DNA of 64,000 nucleotides from Amblyomma americanum (lineage: Eukaryota > Arthropoda > Arachnida > Ixodida > Ixodidae), in assembly GCF_052857255.1 (NCBI RefSeq), contig NC_135504.1, positions 148,189,690-148,253,689 on the forward strand, given 5' to 3'. This document shows positions 41,801-54,800 of this stretch, piece by piece. The notes beneath the pieces are model-generated. The model ran no database searches. It saw only the letters and a list, made by a program, of their open reading frames with translations, and was not told the DNA's origin. The position numbers were made by a program, and so were the translations under genes. Positions within the stretch are counted from its first letter, which is position 1, and the number at the start of each line of letters is the position of its first letter.

Positions 41801-43474
41801 TGTTTCGTTGTTTTAAGCAAGAATACAATGCTTTTCGCGCAGTTATAAGAGAAAAAGTTTTGACACGTTTCACAGGGACACTTGTAAAACCGATGTGTTC
41901 CGATTTAGCTCGTTTCGGTCTAAAACAACTTGTTTCGTTGTATTAAGCACGAATACATGCTTTTTGCGCAGTTATAGGAGAAAAAGTTTTGACGCGTATC
42001 ACGTGGATACTTGTAAAACCGATGTGTTTAGATATAGCTCGTTTTGGTATAAAACCGCTTGTTTCGTTGTTTTAAGCAAGAATACGTGCTATTCGCGTAG
42101 TTATAGAAGAAAAAGTTTTGACGCGTTACACAGGGACACTTGTAAAACCGATGGTTCAGATTTAGCTCGTTTCGGTCTAAAACAGCTTGTTTCGTTGTAT
42201 TAAGCACGAATACATGCGTTTAGCGCAGTTATAAGAGAAAAAGTTTTGACGCGTATCACATGGACACTTGTAAAACCGATGTGTTCAGATCTAGCTCATC
42301 TCGGTCTAAAACAGCTTGTTTCGTTGTATTAAGCATGAATACATGCTTTTCGAGCAGTTATAAGAGAAAAAGTTTTGACGCGTGTCACAGGGACACTTGT
42401 AAAACCGATGTGTTCAGATTTAGCTCATCTCGGTCTAAAACAGCTAGTTTCGTTGTACTAAGCACGAATACATGCTTTTCGCGCAGTTATATGAGAAAAA
42501 GTTTTGACGCGTATCAGAGGAACACATGTAAAACCGATGTGTTGTGATTAAACTCGTTTCGGTCTAAAACAGCTTGTTTCGTTGTATTAAGCACGAATGC
42601 ATGCTTTTCGCGCAGTTATAAGAGAAAAAGTTTTGACGCGTATCACATGGACACTTCTAAAACCGATGTGTTCAGATCTTGCTCGTTTTGGTCTAAAACA
42701 GCTTGTTTTGTTGTATTAAGCACAAATAGATGCTTTTCGCGCAGTTATAAGAGAAAAAGTTTTGCCGCGTATCACATGGACACATTTAAAACCGATGTGT
42801 TCAGATTTAGCTCGTTTCGGTCTGAAACAGCTTGTTTCGTTGTATTAAGCAAGAATACATGCTTTTCGCGCAGTTATAAGAGAAAAAGTTTTGACGCGTT
42901 TCACAAGGACACTTGTAAAACCGATGTGTTCAGATTTAGCTCGTTTCGGTCTAAAACAACTTGTTTCGTTGTTTTAAGCACGAATACGTGCTTTTCGCGT
43001 AGTTATAGAAGAAAAAGTTTTGACGCGTATCAGAGGAAAACTTTAAAACCGATGTTTTGTGATTTAGCTCGTTTCGGTCTAAAACAGCTTGTTTCGTTGT
43101 ATTAAGCAAGAATACATGCTTTTCGCGCAGTTATAAGAGAAAAAGTTTTGACGCGTGTCACAGGGACACTTGTAAAACCGATGTGTTCAGATTTACCTCG
43201 TTTCGGACTAAAACAGCTTGTTTCGTTGGATTAAGCACGAATACATGCTGTTCGCGCAATTATAAGAGGAAAAGTTTTGACGCGTGTCACAGGGACACTT
43301 GTAAAACCGATGTGTTCAGATTTAGCTCATCTCGGTCTAAAACAGCTAGTTTCGTTGTATTAAGCACGAATACGTGCTTTTCGCGTAGTTATAGAAGAAA
43401 ACGTTTTGACGCGTATCAGAGGAAAACTTTAAAACCGATGTTTTGTGATTTAGCTCGTTTCGCTCTAAAACAGA
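38871..43474. repeat. satellite, mixed monomer blocks with deletions
   Basis: Satellite only, no gene. Holds GGACACTTCTAAAACC blocks at 39,318 and 42,647. Two internally deleted monomers are seen: one joining CTCGG directly to TATACATGC near 40,776, and one shortened at CAGACTTACCTTG near 41,112. Both deletions recur in the neighbouring duplication (44,561/52,306 and about 45,025), showing shared ancestry of the blocks 3,784 bp apart (40,496 and 44,280). Confidence 0.7.
38919..39047 (+). repeat. representative satellite monomer
   Basis: One monomer given as a reference, phased from GACGCG to the next GACGCG (exactly 129 bp). A typical monomer has about 50 G+C in 129 bases and eight or nine CpG dinucleotides, more than expected from its base composition. 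It reads through in one frame as 43 codons without a stop (MDTCKTDVF... to ...KRKSFDA), which explains the many spurious open frames across the array. Confidence 0.9.
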
Positions 43475-44058
43475 TTGTTTCGTTGTATTAAGCAAGAATA
43501 CATGCTTTTCGCGCAGTTATAAGAGAAAAAGTTTTGACGCGTGTCACAGGGACACTTGTAAAACCGATGTGTTCAGATTTAGCTCATCTCGGTCTAAAAC
43601 AGCTAGTTTCGTTGTATTAAGCACGAATACATGCTTTTCGCGCAGTTATAAGAGAAAAAGTTTTGACGCGTATCAGAGGAACACATGTAAAACCGAAGTG
43701 TTGTGATTTAGCTCGTTTCGGTCTAAAACAGCTTGTTTGGTTGTATTAAGCACGAATACATGCTTTTCGCGCAGTTATAAGAGAAAAAGTTTTGACGCGT
43801 TTCACAAGGACACTTGTAAAACCGGTGTTCAGATTTACCTCGTTTCGGACTAAAACAGCTTGTTTCGTTGGATTAAGCACGAATACCTGCTTTTCGCGCA
43901 GTTATAAGAGAAAAAGTTTTGACGCGTTTCACAGGGACACTTGTAAAACCGATGTGTTCAGATTTAGCTCGTTTCGGTCTAAAACAACATGTTTCGTTGT
44001 ATTAAGCACGAATACATGCTTTTCGCGCAGTTATAAGAGAAAAAGTTTTGACGCGTGT

Positions 44059-44118
44059 GTTGTGTCTGTCTTTCTCTGTCCCTTTGTCCCGTTTTGCGCT
44101 ACTCTCACTTTCCATGGA
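44059..44118 (+). mobile_element. 60-bp leader-like insertion, copy 1
   Basis: Sixty bases of non-satellite sequence, pyrimidine-rich (TCTGTC, TTTCTCTGTCCCTTTGTCCC), then GTTTTGCGCT and an ATG in CCATGGA. It is flanked by the 10-bp direct repeat TGACGCGTGT (44,049-44,058 and 44,119-44,128), normally single in a monomer. The order pyrimidine tract, GTT-GCGCT, ATG resembles the leader of the full PLE at the right of the window (TCTGTC tract, GTTCGCGCTG, ATG). I read it as a short PLE-type leader fragment; with only 60 bp this is moderate evidence. Confidence 0.6.
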
Positions 44119-47100
44119 TGACGCGTGTCACAGGGACACTTGTAAAACCGATGTGTTTAGATATAGCTCGTTTTGGTATAAAACAGCTTGTTTCGTTGTT
44201 TTAAGCAAGAATACGTGCTTTTCGCGTAGTTATAGAAGAAAAAGTTCTGACGCGTATTAGAGGGACTTGTAAAACCGATGTGTTCAGATTTAGCTCATCT
44301 CGGTCTAAAACAGCTTGTTTCGTTGTATTAAGCACGAATACATGCTTTTCGCGCAGTTATAAGAGAAAAAGTTTTGACGCGTATCAGAGGAAGACTTGTA
44401 AAACCGATATGTTCAGATCTAGCTCGTTTCGGTCTAAAACATCTTGTTTCGTTGGATTAAGCACGAATACATGCTTTTAGCGGAGTTATAAGAGAAAAAG
44501 TTTTGACGCGTATCACATGGACACTTGTAAAACCGATGTGTTCAGATCTAGCTCATCTCGGTATACATGCTTTTCGCGCAGTTATAAGAAAAAGTTTTGA
44601 CGCGTATCACATGGACACTTGTAAAACCGATGTGTTCAGATCTAGCTCGTTTAGGTCTAAAACAGCTTGTTTCTTTGTATTAAGCACGAATACGTGCTTT
44701 TCGCGCAGTTATAAGAGAAAACGTCTTGACGTGTATCAGAGAAACACTTGTAAAACCGATGTGTTGTGATTTAGCTCGTTTCGGTCTAAAACAGCTTGTT
44801 TCGTTGTAATAAGCACGAATACATGCTTTTCGCGCAGTTATAAGAGAAAAAGTTTTGACGTGTATCACATGGACACTTGTAAAACCGATCTGTTCAGATA
44901 TAGCTCGTTTTGGTCTAAAACAGCTTCTTTCGTTGTATTAAGCACGAATACATGCTTTTCGCGCAGTTATAAGAGAAAAAGTTTTGACGCGTGTCACAGG
45001 GACACTTGTAAAACCGATGTGTTCAGACTTACCTTGTTTCGTTGTATTAAGCACGAATACAAGCTTTTCGCGCAGTTATAAGAGAAAAAGTTTTGACGCC
45101 TGTCACAGAGACACTTGTAGAACCGATGTGTTCAGATTTAACTCGTTTCGGTCTAAAACAGCTTGTTTCGTTGGATTAAGCACGAACACATGCTTTTCGC
45201 GCAGCTATAAGAGAAAAAAGTTTTGACGCGTATCACATGGACACTTTTAAAACCGATGTGTTCAGATCTAGCTCGTTTTGGTCTAAAACAGCTTGTTTGT
45301 GATTTAGCTCGTTTCGGTCTAAACAGCTTGTTTCGTTGTATTAAGCAAGAATACATGCTTTTTGCGCAGTCACAAGAGAAAAAGTTTTGACGCGTGTCAC
45401 AGGAACACTTGTAAAACCGATGTGTTCAGATTTACCTCGTTTCGGTCTAAAACATCTTTTTTCGTTGGATTAAGCAAGAATATATGCTTTTCGCGCAGTT
45501 ATAAGAGAAAAAATTTTGACGCGTATCACATGGACACTTGTAAAACCGATGTGTTCAGATCTAGCTCTTTTTGATCTAAAACAGCTTGTTTCGTTGTATT
45601 AAGTACGAATACAATCTTTTCGCGCAGTTATAGGAGAAAAAGTTTTGACGCGTATCACATGGACACTTTTAAAACCGATGTGTTCAGATTTAGCTCGTTT
45701 CGGTCTAAAACAGCTTGTTTCGTTGTATTAAGCAAGAATACATGCTTTTCGCGCAGTTATAAGAAAAAAAGTTTTGACGCGTGTCACAGAGACACTTGTA
45801 GAACCGATGTGTTCAGATTTACCTCGTTTCGGTCTAAAACAGCTTGTTTCGTTGTATTAAGCAAGAATACATGCTTTTCGCGCAGTTATAAGAGAAAAAG
45901 TTTTGACGCGTGTCACAGGGACACTTGTAAAACCGATGTGTTCAGATATAGCTCGTTTTGGTATAAAACAACTTGTTTCGTTGTTTTAAGCACGAATACA
46001 TGCTTTTCGCGCATTTATAGAAGAAAACGTTTTGACGCGTATTAGAGGGACACTTGTAAAACCGATGTGTTCAGATTTAGCTCATCTCGGTCTAAAACAG
46101 CTTGTTTCGTTGTATTAAGCACGAATACATGCTTTTCGCGCAGTTATAAGACGCGTATCACATGGACACTTGTAAAACCGATGTGTTCAGATCTAGCTCG
46201 ATTTGGTCTAAAACAGCTTGTTTCGTTGTATTAAGCACGAATACATGCTTTTCGCGCAGTTATAAGTGAAAAAGTTTTCACGCGTATCAGAGGAACACTT
46301 GCAAAACCGATGTGTTGTGATTTAGCTCGTTTCGGTCTAAAACAGCTTGTTTCGTTGTATTAAGCACGAATACATGCTTTTCGCGCAGTTGTGAGAAAAA
46401 GTTTTGACGCGTGTCACAGGGACACTTGTAAAACCGATGTGTTCAGATCTAGCTCGTTTTGGTCTAAAACAGCTTGTTTGTCATTAAGCTCGTTTCGGTC
46501 TAAACAGCTTGTTTCGTTGTATTAAGCAAGAATACATGCTTTTCGCGCAGTCACAAGAGAAAAAGTTTTGACGCGTGTCACAGGGCCACTTGTAAAACCG
46601 ATGTGTTCCGATTTAGCTCGTTTCGGTCTAAAACAGCTTGTTTCGTTGTATTAAGCAGGAATACATGCTTTTCGCGCAGTTATAAAAGAAAAAGTTTTGA
46701 CGCCTGTCACAGGGACACTTGTAAAACCGATGTGTTCAGATTTAGCTCCTCTCGGTCTAAAACAGCTTGTTTCGTTGTATTAAGCACGAATACGTGCGTT
46801 TTCGCGCAGTTATAAGAGAAAAAGGTTTGACGCGTATCAGAGGAACACTTGTAAAACCGATGTGTTGTGATTTAGCTCGTTTCGGTCTAAAACAGCTTGT
46901 TTCGTTGTATTAAGCAAGAATACATGCTTTTCGCGCAGTTATAAGAGAAAAAGTTTTGACGCGTGTCACAGAGACACTTGTAGAACCTATGTGTTCAGAT
47001 TTACCTCGTTTCGGTCTAAAACAGCTTGTTTCGTTGTATTAAGCAAGAATACATGCTTTTCGCGCAGTTTTAAGAGAAAAAGTTTTGACGCGTGTCACAG

Positions 47101-47917
47101 GGACACTTGTAAAACCGATGTGTTCAGATATAGCTCGTTTTGGTATAAAGCAACTTGTTTCGTTGTTTTAAGCACGAATACATGCTTTTCGCGCATTTAT
47201 AGAAGAAAACGTTTTGACGCGTATTAGAGGGACACTTGTAAAACCGATGTGTTCAGATTTAGCTCATCTCGGTCTAAAACAGCTTGTTTCGTTGTATTAA
47301 GCACGAATACATGCTTTTCGCGCAGTTATAAGAGAAAAAGTCTTGACGCGTATCAGAGGAACACTTGTAAAACCGATGTATTGTGATTTAGCTCGTTTCG
47401 TTCTAAAACAGCTTGTTTCGTTGTATTAAGCAAGAATACATGCTTTTCGCGCAGTTATAAGACGCGTATCACATGGACACTTGTAAAACCGATGTGTTCA
47501 GATCTAGCTCGATTTGGTCTAAAACAGCTTGTTTCGTTGTATTAAGCACGAATACATGCTTTTCGCGCAGTTCTAAGAGAAAAGTTTTGACGCCTATCAC
47601 ACGGACACTTGTAAAACCGATGTGTTCAGATCTAGCTCGTTTTGGTCTAAAACAGCTTGTTTCGTTGTATTAAGCACGAATACATGCTTTTCGCGCAGTT
47701 ATAAGTGAAAAAGTTTTGACGCGTATCAGAGGAACATTTGCAGAACCGATGTGTTGTGATTTAGCTCGTTTCGGTCTAAAACAGCTTGTTTCGTTGTATT
47801 AAGCACGAATACATGCTTTTCGCGCAGTTGTGAGAAAACGTTTTGACGCGTGTCACAGGGACACTTGTAAAACCGATGTGTTCAGATTTACCTCGTTTCG
47901 GTCTAAAACAGCTTGTT

Positions 47918-47929
47918 TCGTTAGATTAA
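47918..47929 (+). repeat. target site duplication, left (hairpin insertion 2)
   Basis: TCGTTAGATTAA, a variant of the satellite motif TCGTTGGATTAA, repeated at 48,107-48,118. Confidence 0.82.
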
Positions 47930-48063
47930 TCTTTCGTTAAAATTTAAGCAGCGCTAACTTTTAGGACGAATACACAGAAGACATGACAGGACGGGCGCTT
48001 CTGTCTTCATGTCTTCTGTGTATTCGTCCTAAATGTTAGCGCTGCTTAAATTTTAACGAAAGA
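47930..48063. repeat. inverted repeat, 57-nt arms, 20-nt loop
   Basis: Arms 47,930-47,986 and 48,007-48,063 are complementary with one mismatch (CTTTTAG against the complement of CTAAATG). The loop is 47,987-48,006. A single strand would form a long stable hairpin. Confidence 0.92.
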
Positions 48064-48106
48064 ATATGCATAACCAACTAGCCCCTCAACGTGTTTTACT
48101 AAGTGA
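47930..48106 (+). mobile_element. 177-bp hairpin insertion (PLE leader fragment), copy 1
   Basis: A 177-bp insertion between 12-bp target duplications (TCGTTAGATTAA, 47,918-47,929 and 48,107-48,118). It starts with an inverted repeat, then an ATG (48,066-48,068) and a short open stub, MHNQLAPQRVLLS, which keeps the NQLA-x-Q start of the PLE protein. It shares TAACCAACTAGCCC and AGCGCTG with the first hairpin insertion and the PLE junction, but the arms are otherwise different in sequence, so it comes from a different subfamily and an independent event. The stub ends at nearly the same point as in the first hairpin insertion. Confidence 0.8.
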
Positions 48107-48118
48107 TCGTTAGATTAA
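48107..48118 (+). repeat. target site duplication, right (hairpin insertion 2)
   Basis: Second copy of TCGTTAGATTAA, after which the monomer continues with GCATGAATACATG. Confidence 0.82.
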
Positions 48119-51100
48119 GCATGAATACATGGTTTTCGCGCAGTTATAAGAGAAAAAGTTTTGACGCGTGTCACAGGGACACTTGTAAAAACGATGTGTT
48201 CAGATTTAGCTCATCTCGGTCTAAAACAGCTTGTTTCGTTGTATTAAGCACGAATACATGCTTGTCGCGCAGTTATAAGAGAAAAAGTTTTGACGCGTAT
48301 CAGAGGAACACTTGTAAAACCGATGTGTTGTGATTTAGCTCGCTTCGGTCTAAAACAGCTTGTTTCGTTTTATTAAGCACGAATACATGCTTTTCGCGCA
48401 GTTATAAGACGCGTATCACATGGACACTTGTAAAACCGATGTGTTCAGATCTAGCTCGATTTGGTCTAAAACAGCTTGTTTCGTTGTATTAAGCACGAAT
48501 ACATGCTTTTCGCGCAGTTCTAAGAGAAAAAGTTTTGACGCCTATCACACGGACACTTGTAAAACCGATGTGTTCAGATCTAGCTCGTTTTGGTCTAAAA
48601 CAGCTTGTTTCGTTGTATTAAGCACGAATACATGCTTTTCGCGCAGTTATAAGTGAAAAAGTTTTCACGCGTATCAGAGGAACACTTGCAAAACCGATGT
48701 GTTGTGATTTAGCTCGTTTCGGTCTAAAACAGCTTGTTTCGTTGTATTAAGCACGAATACATGCTTTTCGCGCAGTTGTGAGAAAAAGTTTTGACGCGTG
48801 TCACAGGGACACTTGTAAAACCGATGTGTTCAGATCTAGCTCGTTTTGGTCTAAAACAGCTTGTTTGTCATTAAGCTCGTTTCGGTCTAAACAGCTTGTT
48901 TCGTTGGATTAAGCAAGAATACATGCTTTTCGCGCAGTTATAAGAGAAAAAATTTTGACGCGTATCACATGGACACTTGTAAAACCGACGTGTTCAGATC
49001 TAGCTCTTTTTGGTCTAAAACAGCTTGTTTCGTTGTATTAAGTACGAATACAATCTTTTCGCGCAGTTATAAGAGAAAAAGTTTTGACGCGTATCACATG
49101 GACACTTTTAAAACCGATGTGTTCCGATTTAGCTCGTTTCGGTCTAAAACAGCTTGTTTCGTTGTATTAAGCAGGAATACATGCTTTTCGCGCAGTTATA
49201 AAAGAAAAAGTTTTGACGCCTGTCACAGGGACACTTGTAAAACCGATGTGTTCAGATTTAGCTCCTTTCGGTCTAAAACAGCTTGTTTCGTTGTATTAAG
49301 CACGAATACGTGCGTTTTCGCGCAGTTATAAGAGAAAAAGGTTCGACGCGTATCAGAGGAACACTTGTAAAACCGATGTGTTGTGATTTAGCTCGTTTCG
49401 GTCTAAAACAGCTTGTTTCGTTGTATTAAGCAAGAATACATGCTTTTCGCGCAGTTATAAGAGAAAAAGTTTTGACGCGTGTCACAGAGACACTTGTAGA
49501 ACCTATGTGTTCAGATTTACCTCGTTTCGGTCTAAAACAGCTTGTTTCGTTGTATTAAGCAAGAATACATGCTTTTCGCGCAGTTTTAAGAGAAAAAGTT
49601 TTGACGCGTGTCACAGGGACACTTGTAAAACCGATGTGTTCAGATATAGCTCGTTTTGGTATAAAGCAACTTGTTTCGTTGTTTTAAGCACGAATACATG
49701 CTTTTCGCGCATTTATAGAAGAAAACGTTTTGACGCGTATTAGAGGGACACTTGTAAAACCGATGTGTTCAGATTTAGCTCATCTCGGTCTAAAACAGCT
49801 TGTTTCGTTGTATTAAGCACGAATACATGCTTTTCGCGCAGTTATAAGAGAAAAAGTTTTGACGCGTATCAGAGGAACACTTGTAAAACCGATGTGTTGT
49901 GATTTAGCTCGCTTCGGTCTAAAACAGCTTGTTTATTTGTATTAAGCACGAATAGATGCTTTTCGCGCAGTTATAAGAGAAAAAGTTTTGACGCGTGTCA
50001 CAGGGACACTTGTAAAACCGATGTGTTCAGATTTAGCTCCTTTCGGTCTAAAACAGCTTGTTTCGTTGTATTAAGCACGAATACGTGCGTTTTCGCGCAG
50101 TTAGAAGAGAAAAAGGTTTGACGCGTATCAGAGGAACACTTGTAAAACCGATGTGTTGTGATCTAGCTCGTTTCGGTCTAAAACAGCTTGTTTCGTGGTA
50201 TTAAGCAAGAATACATGCCTTTCGCGCAGTTATAAGAAAAAAAGGTTTGACGCGTGTCACAGAGACACTTGTAGAACCGATGTGTTCAGATTTACCTCGT
50301 TTCGGTCTAAAACAGCTTGTTTCGTTGTATTAAGCAAGAATACATGCTTTTCGCGCAGTTATAAGAGAAAAAGTTTTGACGCGTGTCACAGGGACACTTG
50401 TAAAACCAATGTGTTCAGATATAGCTCGTTTTGGTATAAAACAACATGTTTCGTTGTTTTAAGCAAGAATACATGCTTTTCGCGCATTTATAGAAGAAAA
50501 CGTTTTGACGCGTATTAGAGGGACGCTTGCAAAACCGATGTGTTCAGATTTAACTCATCTCGGTCTAAAACAGCTTGTTTCGTTGTATTAAGCAAGAATA
50601 CATGCTTTTCGCGCAGTTATAAGAGAAAATGTTTTGACGCGTATCAGAGGAACAGTTGTAAAACCGATGTGTTGTGATTTAGCTCGCTTCGGTCTAAAAC
50701 AGCTTGTTTCGTTGTATTAAGCAAGAATACATGCTTTTCGCGCAGTTATAAGAGAAAAAGTTTTGACGCGTGTCACAGAGACACTTGTAGAACCTATGTG
50801 TTCAGATTTACCTCGTTTCGGTCTAAAACAGCTTGTTTCGTTGTATTAAGCAAGAATACATGCTTTTCGCGCAGTTTTAAGAGAAAAAGTTTTGACGCGT
50901 GTCACAGGGACACTTGTAAAACCGATGTGTTCAGATATAGCTCGTTTTGGTATAAAGCAACTTGTTTCGTTGTTTTAAGCACGAATACATGCTTTTCGCG
51001 CATTTATAGAAGAAAACGTTTTGACGCGTATTAGAGGGACACTTGTAAAACCGATGTGTTCAGATTTAGCTCATCTCGGTCTAAAACAGCTTGTTTCGTT

Positions 51101-51803
51101 GTATTAAGCACGAATACATGCTTTTCGCGCAGTTATAAGAGAAAAAGTTTTGACGCGTATCAGAGGAACACTTGTAGAACCGATGTGTTCAGATTTACCT
51201 CGTTTCGGTCTAAAACAGCTTGTTTCGTTGTATTAAGCAAGAATACATGCTTTTCGCGCAGTTATAAGAGAAAAAGTTTTGACGCGTGTCACAGGGACAC
51301 TTGTAAAACCGATGTGTTCAGATTTAGCTCATCTCGGTCTAAAACAGCTAGTTTCGTTGTATTAAGCACGAATACATGCTTTTCGCGCAGTTATAAGAGA
51401 AAAAGTTTTGACGCGTATCAGAGGAACACATGTAAAACCGAAGTGTTGTGATTTAGCTCGTTTCGGTCTAAAACAGCTTGTTTGGTTGTATTAAGCACGA
51501 ATACATGCTTTTCGCGCAGTTATAAGAGAAAAAGTTTTGACGCGTTTCACAAGGACACTTGTAAAACCGGTGTTCAGATTTACCTCGTTTCGGACTAAAA
51601 CAGCTTGTTTCGTTGGATTAAGCACGAATACCTGCTTTTCGCGCAGTTATAAGAGAAAAAGTTTTGACGCGTTTCACAGGGACACTTGTAAAACCGATGT
51701 GTTCAGATTTAGCTCGTTTCGGTCTAAAACAACATGTTTCGTTGTATTAAGCACGAATACATGCTTTTCGCGCAGTTATAAGAGAAAAAGTTTTGACGCG
51801 TGT

Positions 51804-51863
51804 GTTGTGTCTGTCTTTCTCTGTCCCTTTGTCCCGTTTTGCGCTACTCTCACTTTCCATGGA
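51804..51863 (+). mobile_element. 60-bp leader-like insertion, copy 2
   Basis: Copy of the 60-bp insertion in the second half of the segmental duplication, with target duplications at 51,794-51,803 and 51,864-51,873. Identical by eye to copy 1, so it was duplicated with its surroundings and did not insert independently. Confidence 0.6.
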
Positions 51864-54800
51864 TGACGCGTGTCACAGGGACACTTGTAAAACCGATGTG
51901 TTTAGATATAGCTCGTTTTGGTATAAAACAGCTTGTTTCGTTGTTTTAAGCAAGAATACGTGCTTTTCGCGTAGTTATAGAAGAAAAAGTTCTGACGCGT
52001 ATTAGAGGGACTTGTAAAACCGATGTGTTCAGATTTAGCTCATCTCGGTCTAAAACAGCTTGTTTCGTTGTATTAAGCACGAATACATGCTTTTCGCGCA
52101 GTTATAAGAGAAAAAGTTTTGACGCGTATCAGAGGAAGACTTGTAAAACCGATATGTTCAGATCTAGCTCGTTTCGGTCTAAAACATCTTGTTTCGTTGG
52201 ATTAAGCACGAATACATGCTTTTAGCGGAGTTATAAGAGAAAAAGTTTTGACGCGTATCACATGGACACTTGTAAAACCGATGTGTTCAGATCTAGCTCA
52301 TCTCGGTATACATGCTTTTCGCGCAGTTATAAGAAAAAGTTTTGACGCGTATCACATGGACACTTGTAAAACCGATGTGTTCAGATCTAGCTCGTTTAGG
52401 TCTAAAACAGCTTGTTTCTTTGTATTAAGCACGAATACGTGCTTTTCGCGCAGTTATAAGAGAAAACGTCTTGACGTGTATCAGAGAAACACTTGTAAAA
52501 CCGATGTGTTGTGATTTAGCTCGTTTCGGTCTAAAACAGCTTGTTTCGTTGTAATAAGCACGAATACATGCTTTTCGCGCAGTTATAAGAGAAAAAGTTT
52601 TGACGTGTATCACATGGACACTTGTAAAACCGATCTGTTCAGATATAGCTCGTTTTGGTCTAAAACAGCTTCTTTCGTTGTATTAAGCACGAATACATGC
52701 TTTTCGCGCAGTTATAAGAGAAAAAGTTTTGACGCGTGTCACAGGGACACTTGTAAAACCGATGTGTTCAGAATTACCTTGTTTCGTTGTATTAAGCACG
52801 AATACAAGCTTTTCGCGCAGTTATAAGAGAAAAAGTTTTGACGCCTGTCACAGAGACACTTGTAGAACCGATGTGTTCAGATTTAACTCGTTTCGGTCTA
52901 AAACAGCTTGTTTCGTTGGATTAAGCACGAACACATGCTTTTCGCGCAGCTATAAGAGAAAAAAGTTTTGACGCGTATCACATGGACACTTTTAAAACCG
53001 ATGTGTTCAGATCTAGCTCGTTTTGGTCTAAAACAGCTTGTTTGTGATTTAGCTCGTTTCGGTCTAAACAGCTTGTTTCGTTGTATTAAGCAAGAATACA
53101 TGCTTTTTGCGCAGTCACAAGAGAAAAAGTTTTGACGCGTGTCACAGGAACACTTGTAAAACCGATGTGTTCAGATTTACCTCGTTTCGGTCTAAAACAT
53201 CTTTTTTCGTTGGATTAAGCAAGAATATATGCTTTTCGCGCAGTTATAAGAGAAAAAATTTTGACGCGTATCACATGGACACTTGTAAAACCGATGTGTT
53301 CAGATCTAGCTCTTTTTGGTCTAAAACAGCTTGTTTCGTTGTATTAAGTACGAATACAATCTTTTCGCGCAGTTATAGGAGAAAAAGTTTTGACGCGTAT
53401 CACATGGACACTTTTAAAACCGATGTGTTCAGATTTAGCTCGTTTCGGTCTAAAACAGCTTGTTTCGTTGTATTAAGCAAGAATACATGCTTTTCGCGCA
53501 GTTATAAGAAAAAAAGTTTTGACGCGTGTCACAGAGACACTTGTAGAACCGATGTGTTCAGATTTACCTCGTTTCGGTCTAAAACAGCTTGTTTCGTTGT
53601 ATTAAGCAAGAATACATGCTTTTCGCGCAGTTATAAGAGAAAAAGTTTTGACGCGTGTCACAGGGACACTTGTAAAACCGATGTGTTCAGATATAGCTCG
53701 TTTTGGTATAAAACAACTTGTTTCGTTGTTTTAAGCACGAATACATGCTTTTCGCGCATTTATAGAAGAAAACGTTTTGACGCGTATTAGAGGGACACTT
53801 GTAAAACCGATGTGTTCAGATTTAGCTCATCTCGGTCTAAAACAGCTTGTTTCGTTGTATTAAGCACGAATACATGCTTTTCGCGCAGTTATAAGACGCG
53901 TATCACATGGACACTTGTAAAACCGATGTGTTCAGATCTAGCTCGATTTGGTCTAAAACAGCTTGTTTCGTTGTATTAAGCACGAATACATGCTTTTCGC
54001 GCAGTTCTAAGAGAAAAAGTTTTGACGCCTATCACACGGACACTTGTAAAACCGATGTGTTCAGATCTAGCTCGTTTTGGTCTAAAACAGCTTGTTTCGT
54101 TGTATTAAGCACGAATACATGCTTTTCGCGCAGTTATAAGTGAAAAAGTTTTCACGCGTATCAGAGGAACACTTGCAAAACCGATGTGTTGTGATTTAGC
54201 TCGTTTCGGTCTAAAACAGCTTGTTTCGTTGTATTAAGCACGAATACATGCTTTTCGCGCAGTTGTGAGAAAAAGTTTTGACGCGTGTCACAGGGACACT
54301 TGTAAAACCGATGTGTTCAGATCTAGCTCGTTTTGGTCTAAAACAGCTTGTTTGTCATTAAGCTCGTTTCGGTCTAAACAGCTTGTTTCGTTGTATTAAG
54401 CAAGAATACATGCTTTTCGCGCAGTCACAAGAGAAAAAGTTTTGACGCGTGTCACAGGGACACTTGTAAAACCGATGTGTTCCGATTTAGCTCGTTTCGG
54501 TCTAAAACAGCTTGTTTCGTTGTATTAAGCAGGAATACATGCTTTTCGCGCAGTTATAAAAGAAAAAGTTTTGACGCCTGTCACAGGGACACTTGTAAAA
54601 CCGATGTGTTCAGATTTAGCTCCTTTCGGTCTAAAACAGCTTGTTTCGTTGTATTAAGCACGAATACGTGCGTTTTCGCGCAGTTATAAGAGAAAAAGGT
54701 TTGACGCGTATCAGAGGAACACTTGTAAAACCGATGTGTTGTGATTTAGCTCGTTTCGGTCTAAAACAGCTTGTTTCGTTGTATTAAGCAAGAATACATG

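Larger units (their letters stand above)
43475..51220. repeat. 7.8 kb tandem segmental duplication, copy 1
   Basis: About 7.75 kb of satellite including two short insertions, repeated immediately downstream. Shift is 7,745 bp from about 43,475 to 46,100 (for example 44,059 to 51,804 and 45,362 to 53,107). It is 7,874 bp thereafter (46,603 to 54,477; 47,930 to 55,804; 50,798 to 58,672), because copy 2 has one extra monomer. Only scattered single-base differences are seen between copies. Confidence 0.88.
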
